In this document: in pieces, positions 6,646 to 14,712 of the stretch
How the letters are laid out: every line of letters begins with the position of its first letter
Position numbering within the stretch: position 1 is the first letter of the stretch
Source of the DNA: CAYWPG01 sp964460035
GTDB taxonomy: Bacteria; Pseudomonadota; Gammaproteobacteria; Nitrococcales; AK92
Assembly (NCBI GenBank): GCA_964460035.1
Contig: CAYWPG010000049.1
Location: 1 to 24,315, forward strand
DNA: 24,315 nucleotides
Direction of reading: 5' to 3'
Made by a program: the position numbers and the translations under genes
Notes under the pieces: model-generated
The model's input: only the letters and a program-made list of their open reading frames with translations
What the model was told of the DNA's origin: nothing
The model's database searches: none

Positions 6646-7962
6646 ATGAAGCGTGGGATTGCGTCGCTAGCGTTGTGTGCGGGGTTGCTGTGGGCCGGTG
6701 TCGCCCCAGCGCAGGTGACCATCGACTGGTGGCATGCGATGGGAGGAGAACTGGGCGAGAAACTCGAAGCTATTGCCGAGGATTTCAATGCCCGTCAGTC
6801 CGAGTATCGGATCAATGCCGTGTACAAGGGCAATTACACCGAAACGATGACTTCGGCCATCGCTGCGTTTCGCGCCCGCCAGCATCCGCACATCGTTCAG
6901 GTGTTCGAGGTGGGCACAGGTAGCATGATGGCGGCTACCGGTGCGGTGTATCCCGTCTACAAGCTAATGCAAGACTCTGGGCTGGAGTGGGATCCTAGCG
7001 TTTATCTGCCCAGCGTCGTCGGCTACTACGCCGATACGAGCGGCAATATGCTGTCGCTGCCGTTCAATAGCTCTACGCCGGTGATGTATTACAACAAGGC
7101 CATTTTCCAGAAGGCCGGTCTCGATCCCGAGAGGCCGCCGCGCACATGGCAGAAGCTCGAAGCGGTCTCGCAGAAGATTATCGACAGCGGCGCGGCCAAA
7201 TGCGGCTTTACCACCGCGTGGGAGTCATGGGTACAGCTGGAGAATCTCTCCGCCCTGCACAATGTGCCGTTCGCAACGAAGGCGAACGGTTTTGGCGGGC
7301 TCGATACGGAGCTAGTCTTCAATAGCGATTTGCACATTCGCCATATCGAGAACATGGCACGTTGGCAGCGCAGCGGTATTTTCCAGTACGGAGGCCGCCG
7401 CAGCGATTCGGCTCCGAAGTTCTTTAGCGGAGAGTGCGCCATGTTCATGAACTCCTCCGCTGGGCAGGCGGGCGTGCGCGCCAACGCCGACTTCCCGTTT
7501 GGGGTCGCCATGCTCCCTTATTACGACGATGTTCCCGGCGCGCCGCGGAACTCGATTATCGGCGGCGCGACCTTGTGGGTGCTGGCCGGCAAGAATGCCC
7601 GTGACTACAAAGGAGTCGCGGCTTTCTTCAATTACCTCTCGACACCCGAAGTGCAGGCGAAGTGGCATCAGGAGACGGGTTACCTGCCGATTACCCGCAG
7701 TGCGTACGAACTCAGCATCAAGCAGGGGTATTACGAGGCTAATCCGGGGACGGATATCTCGATCAAGCAGATGACTCTCAATCCGCCCACTGAAAACTCG
7801 CTAGGCCTGCGACTGGGCAACTTCACTCAGATTCGCGACATCATCGCTGAGGAGCTGGAGGAAGTCTGGGCTGGACGCAAGGCGGCGAAGGCAGCGCTCG
7901 ATGCGGCCGTGGCGAGAGGGAATCGCTTGCTGCGGCAGTTCGAGGCGGATAATCGCAAGTAA
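6646..7962 (+). CDS. ugpB: sn-glycerol-3-phosphate ABC transporter, periplasmic binding protein
   Basis: The product is 438 residues, the length of E. coli UgpB. A signal peptide ends in APA at residue 22. The mature protein has the family landmarks: DWWHAMGGELGEKL near the start, YKGNYTETM, FRARQHPHIVQVFEVGT, LPFNSSTPVMYYNK, SIIGGATLWV and TGYLPITRSAY, and the C-terminal ERGNQLL-like element appears as ARGNRLLRQFE. It binds glycerol-3-phosphate and its diesters (glycerophosphocholine in some relatives) in the periplasm and hands them to UgpAE. It is the first gene of ugpBAEC, preceded by a Pho box and an AGAGGTGGAG ribosome site, and followed by a stable hairpin that may raise its mRNA level over the permease genes. 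Confidence 0.95.
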   Translation: MKRGIASLALCAGLLWAGVAPAQVTIDWWHAMGGELGEKLEAIAEDFNARQSEYRINAVYKGNYTETMTSAIAAFRARQHPHIVQVFEVGTGSMMAATGAVYPVYKLMQDSGLEWDPSVYLPSVVGYYADTSGNMLSLPFNSSTPVMYYNKAIFQKAGLDPERPPRTWQKLEAVSQKIIDSGAAKCGFTTAWESWVQLENLSALHNVPFATKANGFGGLDTELVFNSDLHIRHIENMARWQRSGIFQYGGRRSDSAPKFFSGECAMFMNSSAGQAGVRANADFPFGVAMLPYYDDVPGAPRNSIIGGATLWVLAGKNARDYKGVAAFFNYLSTPEVQAKWHQETGYLPITRSAYELSIKQGYYEANPGTDISIKQMTLNPPTENSLGLRLGNFTQIRDIIAEELEEVWAGRKAAKAALDAAVARGNRLLRQFEADNRK

Positions 7963-7967
7963 TGCGA

Positions 7968-7992
7968 GGCGGGAGGGCATGTCCCTCCCGCC
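7968..7992 (+). terminator. Intercistronic hairpin between ugpB and ugpA
   Basis: GGCGGGAGGG (7968-7977) and CCCTCCCGCC (7983-7992) form a perfect 10-bp GC stem with the loop CATGT, six bases after the ugpB stop and 35 bases before ugpA. No T run follows. Such structures often protect the mRNA of the abundant binding protein or attenuate read-through into permease genes. Partial termination is possible. Confidence 0.65.
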
Positions 7993-8026
7993 GCTGCTGT
8001 GCCCTGCACTCAAGAGCTGAGCGCCT

Positions 8027-8908
8027 GTGCAAAAGCGTGTCACCTACCAAGGTATCCTGCTGCCGGTACTGCTCTTGTTGCCACAGCTGGCGATCACCTT
8101 GATCTTTTTTGTCTGGCCGGCTAGCCAGGCACTGTATCAATCGGTACTGCGGCAGGATCCTTTCGGCCTGCGATCGAGCTTCGTCGGCTTACAGAACTTC
8201 ATCCGTTTGCTTGAAGATCGCGGCTACTTGGACTCATTGCAGCTTACTATCGGGTTCAGCCTCTCCGTGACGATACTTGGGCTGGCGCTGGGGCTGCTGC
8301 TGGCAACCATGGTCGATAGACAGCTCAAGAGCGCTACCGCCTACAAGACGCTGCTGATCTGGCCGTATGCCGTGGCTCCTGCCATTGCGGGCATCATGTG
8401 GTGGTTTCTCTTCAACCCCACGGTAGGAATCCTGGCTTATCTGGCGCAAGCGTTCGGCTACGACTGGAATCATCAGGTGCGTGCCATGGATGCACAGATT
8501 CTGATCGTGGTGGCGGCGGTGTGGAAGCAGATCAGTTACAACTTTCTGTTCTTTCTCGCCGGCTTGCAGGCGATTCCGCGATCGCTGGTCGAAGCGGCTG
8601 CGATCGACGGCGCGGGGGCGTGGACGCGCTTTTGGACCATAGTCTTTCCCTTGCTGTCGCCAACCACGTTCTTCTTGCTGGTGGTGAACGTGGTCTACGC
8701 GTTCTTCGACACTTTCGGCGTGGTACATGCAACCACTTCGGGCGGCCCGGGGCAGGCCACCAATCTGCTTGTCTACAAGGTGTTCAGTGACGGTTTCATC
8801 AACCTTGATCTGGGGACCTCGGCAGCGCAGTCAGTGATTCTGATGGGCATAGTCGTAGTGCTGACGGTGGTGCAGTTCCGTTACATCGAGCGCAGGGTGC
8901 AGTACTGA
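8027..8908 (+). CDS. ugpA: sn-glycerol-3-phosphate ABC transporter permease UgpA
   Basis: The product is 293 residues, with six hydrophobic segments expected from the family: one near the N-terminus (about 10-33) and five in the core. The cytoplasmic EAA loop reads EAAAIDGAGAWTRFWTI followed by VFPLL, the site that docks on the ATPase. It also has GPGQATNLLVYKVF, typical of UgpA/MalF-like permeases. It forms the inner-membrane channel with UgpE. Start: GTG 8027 gives MQKRVTYQ, similar to other UgpA proteins; the ribosome site (AAGAG at 8012-8016) is weak. Its stop overlaps the ugpE start by one base (TGATG), so the two are coupled. Confidence 0.93.
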   Translation: MQKRVTYQGILLPVLLLLPQLAITLIFFVWPASQALYQSVLRQDPFGLRSSFVGLQNFIRLLEDRGYLDSLQLTIGFSLSVTILGLALGLLLATMVDRQLKSATAYKTLLIWPYAVAPAIAGIMWWFLFNPTVGILAYLAQAFGYDWNHQVRAMDAQILIVVAAVWKQISYNFLFFLAGLQAIPRSLVEAAAIDGAGAWTRFWTIVFPLLSPTTFFLLVVNVVYAFFDTFGVVHATTSGGPGQATNLLVYKVFSDGFINLDLGTSAAQSVILMGIVVVLTVVQFRYIERRVQY

Positions 8909-9756
8909 TGGTAGAGAATCGGCCCTGGCTTGCCTTGACGCGCCACCTAGTACTGATTGCCGGTGTCCTGGTAGTCGCATTGCCGTTGTGGGTTGCCTTC
9001 GTCGCGTCTACGCACGAGGCGCGTGCCCTTCTCTCTGGAATCACACCGCTTTGGCCTGGCGGGCATTTGCTCGACAACTATCGGCAGGTGCTGACGCAAG
9101 GTGTGCGCGGCGGTGGCGGCGGTACGATCGGCCCTATGTTGCTGAACAGCATGGTCATGGCGCTAACCATCGCCGTGGGCAAGCTAACGATCTCTATCCT
9201 GTCCGCGTATGCCATAGTTTACTTCCGCTTTCCCCTGCGCATGCCCTGCTTCTGGGTCATCTTCATGACGCTGATGCTGCCGGTGGAAGTACGCATTGTG
9301 CCGACCTTCGAGGTGGTGGCGAACCTTGGCATGCTGAATTCCTACGCCGGGTTGTCTATTCCGCTGCTCGCATCGGCTACGGCGACGTTCTTGTTCAGGC
9401 AGTTCTTCCTCACCGTTCCCGACGAGCTGGCCGAGGCCGCTCGGATCGATGGCGCCGGACCGCTGCGATTCTTCAAGGATATCCTGCTGCCGCTCAGTCG
9501 CACTAACATCGCCGCGCTGTTCGTCATCATGTTCATCTTCGGCTGGAATCAGTATCTCTGGCCATTGCTGATCACCACCGACGAGTCCTTCTACACCATC
9601 GTCATGGGCATTCAACGCATGGCCAATGTGGCGGACAGTCAGCCTTACTGGCACTTGGTCATGGCGACCACGGTGCTCGCGCTGGTACCGCCGGTGCTGG
9701 TGGTGCTGCTCATGCAGCGGCTCTTCGTCAAAGGGCTGGTCGATACCGAGAAATAA
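8908..9756 (+). CDS. ugpE: sn-glycerol-3-phosphate ABC transporter permease UgpE
   Basis: The product is 282 residues, the length of E. coli UgpE (281). It starts with MVENRPWLALTRHLVLI and has six expected membrane segments. The EAA loop reads ELAEAARIDGAGPLRFF, then KDILLPLS. It also contains WNQYLWPLL and a QPYWHLVMA segment near the C-terminus, both seen in UgpE proteins. A glycine run (VRGGGGG, about residues 66-72) lies in the loop before the second membrane segment and looks slightly expanded. It pairs with UgpA to form the translocation pore. The gene overlaps ugpA by one base and ugpC starts 16 bases later. Confidence 0.93.
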   Translation: MVENRPWLALTRHLVLIAGVLVVALPLWVAFVASTHEARALLSGITPLWPGGHLLDNYRQVLTQGVRGGGGGTIGPMLLNSMVMALTIAVGKLTISILSAYAIVYFRFPLRMPCFWVIFMTLMLPVEVRIVPTFEVVANLGMLNSYAGLSIPLLASATATFLFRQFFLTVPDELAEAARIDGAGPLRFFKDILLPLSRTNIAALFVIMFIFGWNQYLWPLLITTDESFYTIVMGIQRMANVADSQPYWHLVMATTVLALVPPVLVVLLMQRLFVKGLVDTEK

Positions 9757-9772
9757 CGGAAGGAACCGACGC

Positions 9773-10848
9773 ATGGCACAAATCGCGCTTCGGAACGTCA
9801 AGAAAAGCTTCGGCAAGCTAAGCATCATTCATGGCATCGACGCAGAGTTCGCCGATGGCGAGTTCATCGTTATCGTCGGACCTTCGGGCTGCGGCAAATC
9901 GACCCTGCTGCGCATGATCGCTGGCTTGGAGACGGTCAGCGAGGGCGAGATAGAGATCGGTGGCCGCGTGGTGAATTCGCTGGAACCGAAAGAGCGCAAC
10001 GTCGCTATGGTGTTCCAGAACTATGCGCTCTATCCGCATATGACCGTATTCAACAATATGGCTTACGGGTTGAGGATTGCGGGCAAGTCCAAGACAGAGA
10101 TCCGCGAGCGGGTGGAGCGTGCCGCGAAGATGTTGGACTTGACGGAGCTGCTTGAGCGCATGCCACGCCAGCTCTCGGGTGGCCAGCGGCAACGGGTCGC
10201 TATGGGCCGCTGCATAGTCCGCGAGCCGGCCGTCTTTCTCTTCGACGAGCCCCTGTCGAACCTGGACGCTAAGCTGCGCGTGCAGATGCGTCTGGAGATC
10301 AAGCAATTACACCAGCGGCTGGGCGTTACCTCCATCTACGTAACGCACGATCAGGTCGAGGCCATGACGTTGGGGGACCGGCTGGTGGTCATGAACGGCG
10401 GCGTCGCCGAGCAGATCGGCAAGCCCATCGAAATCTATCGCAGACCGGCTACGACATTTGTTGCCGGGTTTATCGGCTCGCCGTCGATGAACCTCGTTCC
10501 TGCACGGGTGGGCGCCGACGGCCATTCGATAGAGTTGCCAAATGGCGAGGCGCTGGCGGTGGGGGGGGGTTCTCTGCCGCTCCAGGACTGGCGGTTACCG
10601 TGGGGATCCGCCCTGAGCACTTCGAGCCGGCGGGCGAGGAGCGCCGTACCGTCCACCTGAGTGTGCATATGGTCGAGCAGCTTGGTGCCGATACACTGAT
10701 CCACGGCCACTTTGGCGACGATCGAACACCGCTGACAGCACGCCTTCCGGGTAGCTGTGGCGTGGTGGCAGGGGAGAGTGTTTCCCTGTCCGTCGCACCG
10801 GATCATCTGCATGTGTTTGCCGCCGACAGCGGCCGCCGGATCGGCTGA
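9773..10848 (+). pseudogene. ugpC: UgpC ATPase subunit, broken by a frameshift at a G9 run
   Basis: From ATG 9773 the frame encodes an ABC ATPase of the UgpC/MalK group: Walker A GPSGCGKST (36-44), Q-loop FQNYALYPHM, signature LSGGQ (134-138), Walker B VFLFDEP (154-160) and the switch His192. The frame is lost at nine G (10561-10569) and would stop at 10660 (295 residues, about 30 of them foreign). The C-terminal regulatory domain continues in another frame from about 10570 (PGLAVTVGIRPEHF onward) to 10848. Ten or seven G would restore a 358-residue protein, the normal UgpC length (E. coli 356). Either a real mutation, a phase-variable tract, or a homopolymer sequencing error would explain it. 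The nucleotide-binding domain itself is complete. Confidence 0.88.
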
Positions 10849-11166
10849 GCGTTGCCGGTGCGACGTATTCGCCATGGGTGTGGGTGGGCGACGATGGCCG
10901 AGCTCGATGACCGCACTGACCTCGCTCCGGAAAAGCATGTCCTGGAGTTAGCGCCACAGGCCGAGACCGCCGCCAGTCCGCTTGTCTCCCTCAAGTATCA
11001 AGCTCCCGCTAGTTCGACGTTACTCAATAGCGGAGCACAGTTTGCTCAGGGGCGCGGCCGCGGGATGACTTGTCACCGAAATTCCATCCGGGCGTCATAA
11101 TTCTCTTACTTTCGGCTGCCAGCATAACGCTCGTATCAAGACCTCTCAGCTAACGAGAAAAACGCC
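10849..11166. other. Intergenic region between ugpC and the PAP2 gene
   Basis: These 318 bases hold no convincing gene; an 82-codon plus-strand frame (10852-11100) has no ribosome site or domain features. Near the 3' end lie a Pho box and a -10 element (11070-11101). No clear terminator for the ugp operon was found. Confidence 0.5.
11070..11101 (+). promoter_or_regulatory. Pho box and -10 upstream of the PAP2-glycosyltransferase-dgkA unit
   Basis: TTGTCAC-CGAA-ATTCCAT (11070-11087) repeats the ugpB box: 11 identical bases, then a second half-site with a weaker match (ATTCCAT against CTGTCAT). A -10 element CATAAT (11096-11101) begins eight bases downstream, the same offset as at ugpB. The transcript would have a leader of about 60 bases before ATG 11167. 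The shared sequence and spacing make PhoB control of the downstream lipid genes likely. Confidence 0.6.
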
Positions 11167-11685
11167 ATGCTGCAGCTTCTGAACCGCTACGATCTCTCGG
11201 TCTGTTTGGTGTGCAATCGTGCCTGTCGTGCTGCGGCCGTACAGCGGACGTTCGCCATTGTCAGTCGCCTGGGCGACGGCATTTTCTGGTACGCGCTGAT
11301 GCTGGCTTTGCCGGTCGCGTTCGGCGGTGCCGGTCTGATGGCAGCGGCGCACATGCTGGCGGTGGGCCTGGTCGGGGTGCTGGTCTACAAGTTCATCAAG
11401 CAGCGTACCGGGAGAGCGCGGCCGTACAGCGTCGAGTCGGCTATCACCTTGGGCTGCGATCCGCTGGATTTGTACAGTTTTCCGTCCGGGCACACACTGC
11501 ACGCGGTGGCGTTTACTCTGGTCACTGTTCACTACTTCCCGCCGCTGGTATGGCTGCTGGCGCCGTTCGCGGCGTTGGTGGCGGCCTCGCGCGTGATACT
11601 GGGCCTGCACTATCCGACCGATGTGCTGTGCGGCGCGGCACTGGGCGCTGGGCTCGCGCTGGGCAGCATCGCTTTGCTCGCCTAG
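11167..11685 (+). CDS. PAP2-family membrane phosphatase
   Basis: The product is 172 residues with the complete PAP2 signature: KQRTGRARP (K-x6-R-P, about residues 78-86), SFPSGH (about 107-112) and SRVILGLHYPTD (about 143-154). The conserved histidines are the nucleophile and the acid/base. Several hydrophobic segments place it in the inner membrane with the active site on the periplasmic face. Members dephosphorylate phosphatidate, phosphatidylglycerol phosphate or undecaprenyl diphosphate. Here the company of a glycosyltransferase and diacylglycerol kinase, behind a Pho box, points to release of phosphate and diacylglycerol from phosphatidate-like lipids (inference). ATG 11167 follows a TAACGAGAAA ribosome site; the next gene starts 21 bases after the stop. 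Confidence 0.88.
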   Translation: MLQLLNRYDLSVCLVCNRACRAAAVQRTFAIVSRLGDGIFWYALMLALPVAFGGAGLMAAAHMLAVGLVGVLVYKFIKQRTGRARPYSVESAITLGCDPLDLYSFPSGHTLHAVAFTLVTVHYFPPLVWLLAPFAALVAASRVILGLHYPTDVLCGAALGAGLALGSIALLA

Positions 11686-11706
11686 CGCAGGCTGGGGGAC
11701 GGCAAT

Positions 11707-12898
11707 GTGCGCATGTTAGTGGTCTCCGATGTCGATTTTCCGCGCATCAACGGGATGTCGACTTCCATTCAGACGTTTCGGCGCGATCTGACGGCGCTCG
11801 GGCATCACGTCGATCTGATCGCGCCGGCCTATCCGCAGCCGACGACACCGGAGCATGGCGTGGAGCGCGATTCCATCGCGCTACCTCTTCTTCGATCGGG
11901 AAGACCGCATGCTGGTCATGCGCCATCTTCGCGCGCTCAGGCCACGGCTGCGCGCGTACGCCTACGATCTGGTGCATATCCAAACCCCATTCGTGGCGCA
12001 CTACGCTGGCCTGAACTACGCGCGAGCACTAGGGGTGCCAGCAGTCGCCAGTTATCACACGTTCTTCGAGGAGTATCCGGAGCACTACTTGCCCTGGCTG
12101 CCGGGCGGGTTGTTACGCCGTGTGGCGCGGTCGCTCTCGCGGCGGCAATGCCACCAGGTCGATGCTGTCGTGGTTCCCTCGCGGGCGATGCGTGAGCAGT
12201 TGAAGGGTTACGGCATAAGGGTGCGAATGGAGGTCATTCCCACCGGGCTCGATCTCGAGCGTTTTCAAGGTGGGGATGACGGGCGGTTTCGTGCGCAGCA
12301 CGGCATCGCCCCCGAGCGTCCGGTGCTGGTGCATGTGGGGCGGGTGGCTCAAGAGAAGAACATCGATTTCTTGCTGCATGTGCTGTCGCGGGTTCGGGCG
12401 GCTTGGTCCGACGTGCTGTTGATCGTCGCCGGCGAAGGGCCAGTGCGCGACCATTTGCAGCAGCTTGCTATTCGCCTCGGCTTGGCCGATAACACTCTCT
12501 TCGTCGGTTACCTGGCGCGCGAGCGTGAGCAGTTGGAGGGTTACCGCGCCGGCGACGTCTTCGTATTCGCGTCACGTACCGAGACGCAGGGGCTGGTGCT
12601 GTTAGAAGCTATGGCGCTGGGAGTGTCGGTGGTGTCGACCGCGTATATGGGCACACGGGATGTTGTTGGACCGGGGCGCGGTGCTTTGGTAGCGCGTGAC
12701 TATCCAAACGACTTTGCTGCTCAGGTAGGACGATTGCTGGCCGATCCGCTACTGCGGGCCAAACTGGCGGACGATGCGTGTGCGTACGCGCAGAGCTGGT
12801 CGGCAGCGGCGTCGGCTCGGCGAATGGCGGACCCTTACTGCTTGTTGCTACCCAGCAGTCCTGCCGGGCGCGCGGCGGACGCGCGGACGGCGTCATGA
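11707..12898 (+). pseudogene. GT4-family glycosyltransferase, frameshifted near codon 54
   Basis: The N-terminal frame from GTG 11707 (GGGGGA seven bases upstream) reads MRMLVVSDVDFPRINGMSTS and continues to about 11868. The rest, from IPSRYLFFDREDRM to the end at 12898, is one base out of phase. Removing one base of CGCG at 11866-11869 joins them as EHGVERIPSRYLFF, giving 396 residues. The joined protein has GT4 features: an acceptor-side SYHTFFEEYPEHY, the donor-side VHVGRVAQEKN, and E-x7-E in ETQGLVLLE. The HTxxExYxxHY pattern recalls diacylglycerol glucosyltransferases. Its position between PAP2 and dgkA fits glycolipid synthesis from diacylglycerol. Whether the frameshift is real or a sequencing error cannot be told here. 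Confidence 0.85.
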
Positions 12899-13275
12899 AA
12901 CCTGGCCATAGGGGCTTGCGTCGCATCTTTCATGCGACTCGCTACTCCCTTGCCGGACTACGGTTCGCCTATCGTACCGAATCGGCGTTTCGCCAGGAGT
13001 TGTGGCTGGCTGCAGTCCTGGCTCCTGTCGCATTGCTGATCGGCAATACTGCCGTGGAGCGGGCGCTGTTGATCGGCTCGCTGCTGGTCGTGCTTATCAC
13101 GGAGCTGCTGAATACCGCGATCGAGGCTGCAGTCGACCGTATCGGCGATGACTACCACAAGCTTGCCGAGTGTGCGAAGGATGCAGGATCGGCCGCCGTG
13201 TTCGTCAGCCTGGTGCTGGTCGTCGCTGTTTGGGGGCTGGTGATCTGGGAGCGTATCGCTTCCGCTGCTGCCTGA
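12895..13275 (+). CDS. dgkA: Diacylglycerol kinase (DgkA type)
   Basis: The product is 126 residues, close to E. coli DgkA (122). It has three hydrophobic segments and the diagnostic run LLNTAIEAAVDRIGDDYHKL, followed by AKDAGSAAV. The Glu of NTAIEA binds metal, and the second acidic patch lies in DRIG. It phosphorylates diacylglycerol to phosphatidate at the inner membrane with ATP. The ATG overlaps the glycosyltransferase stop (ATGA), so it is translationally coupled. As the last gene of the PAP2-GT4-DgkA unit it could return surplus diacylglycerol to the phospholipid pool. A phospholipid-recycling role independent of phosphate starvation is the alternative. Confidence 0.92.
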   Translation: MKPGHRGLRRIFHATRYSLAGLRFAYRTESAFRQELWLAAVLAPVALLIGNTAVERALLIGSLLVVLITELLNTAIEAAVDRIGDDYHKLAECAKDAGSAAVFVSLVLVVAVWGLVIWERIASAAA

Positions 13276-13340
13276 CAGGCGTCGGACCGGCGGCATGCAG
13301 TGTGAGTGGTGAGCGTTCGCCGGCGCTAGCGCACATTAGA

Positions 13341-13365
13341 AAGAGGCGGCCGAGTGCCGCCTCTT
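13341..13365 (-). terminator. Terminator of the porin gene, between convergent genes
   Basis: AAGAGGCGGC (13341-13350) and GCCGCCTCTT (13356-13365) form a perfect 10-bp stem with a 5-base loop. On the minus strand the stem is followed by a T-rich run (CTCTTTCTAAT), so it terminates the porin transcript. It lies between dgkA and porin and may also slow read-through from dgkA, though the plus strand lacks a T run. Confidence 0.8.
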
Positions 13366-13385
13366 GGGCATGGCGCGTACCGCGG

Positions 13386-14366
13386 TCAGAAGTTGTAGCG
13401 CGCGCCGACGGTGATGATATTGCGGTCGATGGCGCCGACTTCGGCATCGGTGCTGCTGGCATATTCGGCGAAGACATACATCGGCCGGCTGAAGCGGTAA
13501 TTCGCGCCAAGCACGTACTGGGTGTCCGACGCGTCGCCGTCGAAATCCATCTGGCTCACCGTGCCGTAGATGGCGCCCTTGCCGTAGTTGAAGCTCGCCA
13601 TGGCGCCGATGTGAGTCATGTCGCCCTGGGTTTCGTACAGCGCGCCGGCGCGCAGAGCGGGAGTAATGGCATAATCGGCGCGCAGACCGATCAGCGAATC
13701 TTCGCTGCCGTCCTTCATGTCTTCGTTCGCCTGGTCGAAGGCAACGGCGAGGTTCAGCCCTCCCGCCTTGAAGCCGGCATAAGCCATGAAGCTGGTGGCC
13801 TCCTCTTGAGTGACGACACCGCCAGTTTCTTCTTCCGGCTGCTGCTTGACCGAGACACCGAAACGCAAGCCACCGAAACTCGCCGAGTCGAACGCGATGC
13901 TGTCGCCGCGGGCACGCTGGCCGCCGCTGTTCAAGGCACGGTAGATGCTGCTGCCGTTATTCTCCATGATGTCGAGCAACGAGGACACTTGCTGATAGTA
14001 GATGCTGTCGAAGTTGCCCGCATAAATCCGCCCGATACGGTTCAGGTCTACACCGATGAACGTGTTGCGGACTTCCATCGCATTGCTGTTTCTCTCGTCA
14101 GCCTTGAAGCGAAACTCAGTGTTGGCGAAAACGGAGAGATTGTCGCTGGCTTTGTGATTGAAACGGAATCCAAAGCGCGAGCTGATGTTGTCGATGCGGT
14201 TGTTACCGTCGTCATTGATCCAGCCCAGGCGCAGACGGCCGTGGAGGTCCACCTTCTTTGTGCCGTCATCCACTAGCGTAGCGGCGTGGGCAGGATCGCT
14301 GATGGCAACCGGACCGATGGCTGCCAAAGTAACGGCAGCGGCGACCGACAGAGCTGATTTTTTCAT
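13386..14366 (-). CDS. Outer-membrane porin (Gram-negative porin family)
   Basis: The product is 326 residues. The signal peptide MKKSALSVAAAV... ends in AHA at residue 28; the mature part starts ATLVDDGTKKVDLHGRL. It is a beta-barrel of alternating short strands with the RNTFIGVDLNRIGRIYAG motif of 16-strand general porins, and ends in GARYNF with the C-terminal Phe used for outer-membrane insertion. The Met at 14366 is chosen since upstream codons do not encode a signal peptide; GGGGAAAG lies eight bases before it. It provides passive diffusion of small solutes. Nothing seen marks it as phosphate-specific (no OprP-like likeness evident, no Pho box found). It sits alone on the minus strand with its own terminator. 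Confidence 0.9.
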   Translation of the reverse strand: MKKSALSVAAAVTLAAIGPVAISDPAHAATLVDDGTKKVDLHGRLRLGWINDDGNNRIDNISSRFGFRFNHKASDNLSVFANTEFRFKADERNSNAMEVRNTFIGVDLNRIGRIYAGNFDSIYYQQVSSLLDIMENNGSSIYRALNSGGQRARGDSIAFDSASFGGLRFGVSVKQQPEEETGGVVTQEEATSFMAYAGFKAGGLNLAVAFDQANEDMKDGSEDSLIGLRADYAITPALRAGALYETQGDMTHIGAMASFNYGKGAIYGTVSQMDFDGDASDTQYVLGANYRFSRPMYVFAEYASSTDAEVGAIDRNIITVGARYNF

Positions 14367-14712
14367 TTGGAACTTTCCCCAAAATATGACTGTAGGGTGA
14401 GGTTGCCAATCCATAGGCAGTGGTTCGTCCAATTCTTTTGATCGGATGGGTGGTTATCGCCCTTCGCTTGTTCGTTAAGTTGCTGGCGGGCTTTCTCCTG
14501 TTTTGTGCGGACGGCGCTTTATATTCTTTTGGTAAAAACCACGGAATCGCCGCTGTTCCGCAGTAACGAGCGTAATGTTAGGGGGCGTTTATGAATTTTT
14601 CGTTACGGGTTCTGTGAAGATATTGTTAAAGCGCCAGGGGCGTGGGAGGTCGCTCGCGGTGGAAGTCCGCAGGTGGGGTACGGGAGGACAGAGTAGCGTT
14701 GCCGCGCACGGC
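14367..14712 (-). promoter_or_regulatory. Porin upstream region with a candidate promoter
   Basis: These 346 bases lie between the porin start and the end of the DUF1045 gene. On the minus strand a -10 TATAAA (14523-14518) is preceded after 17 bases by a poor -35 TTCCGT (14546-14541), leaving a leader of about 145 bases. The leader is moderately AT-rich around 14370-14600. No PhoB or OmpR boxes were recognised. No gene is visible. Confidence 0.35.

Noticed and set aside
10852..11100. 82-codon frame after ugpC
   Set aside because: No ribosome binding site, no family features, and it runs across the Pho box of the next operon.
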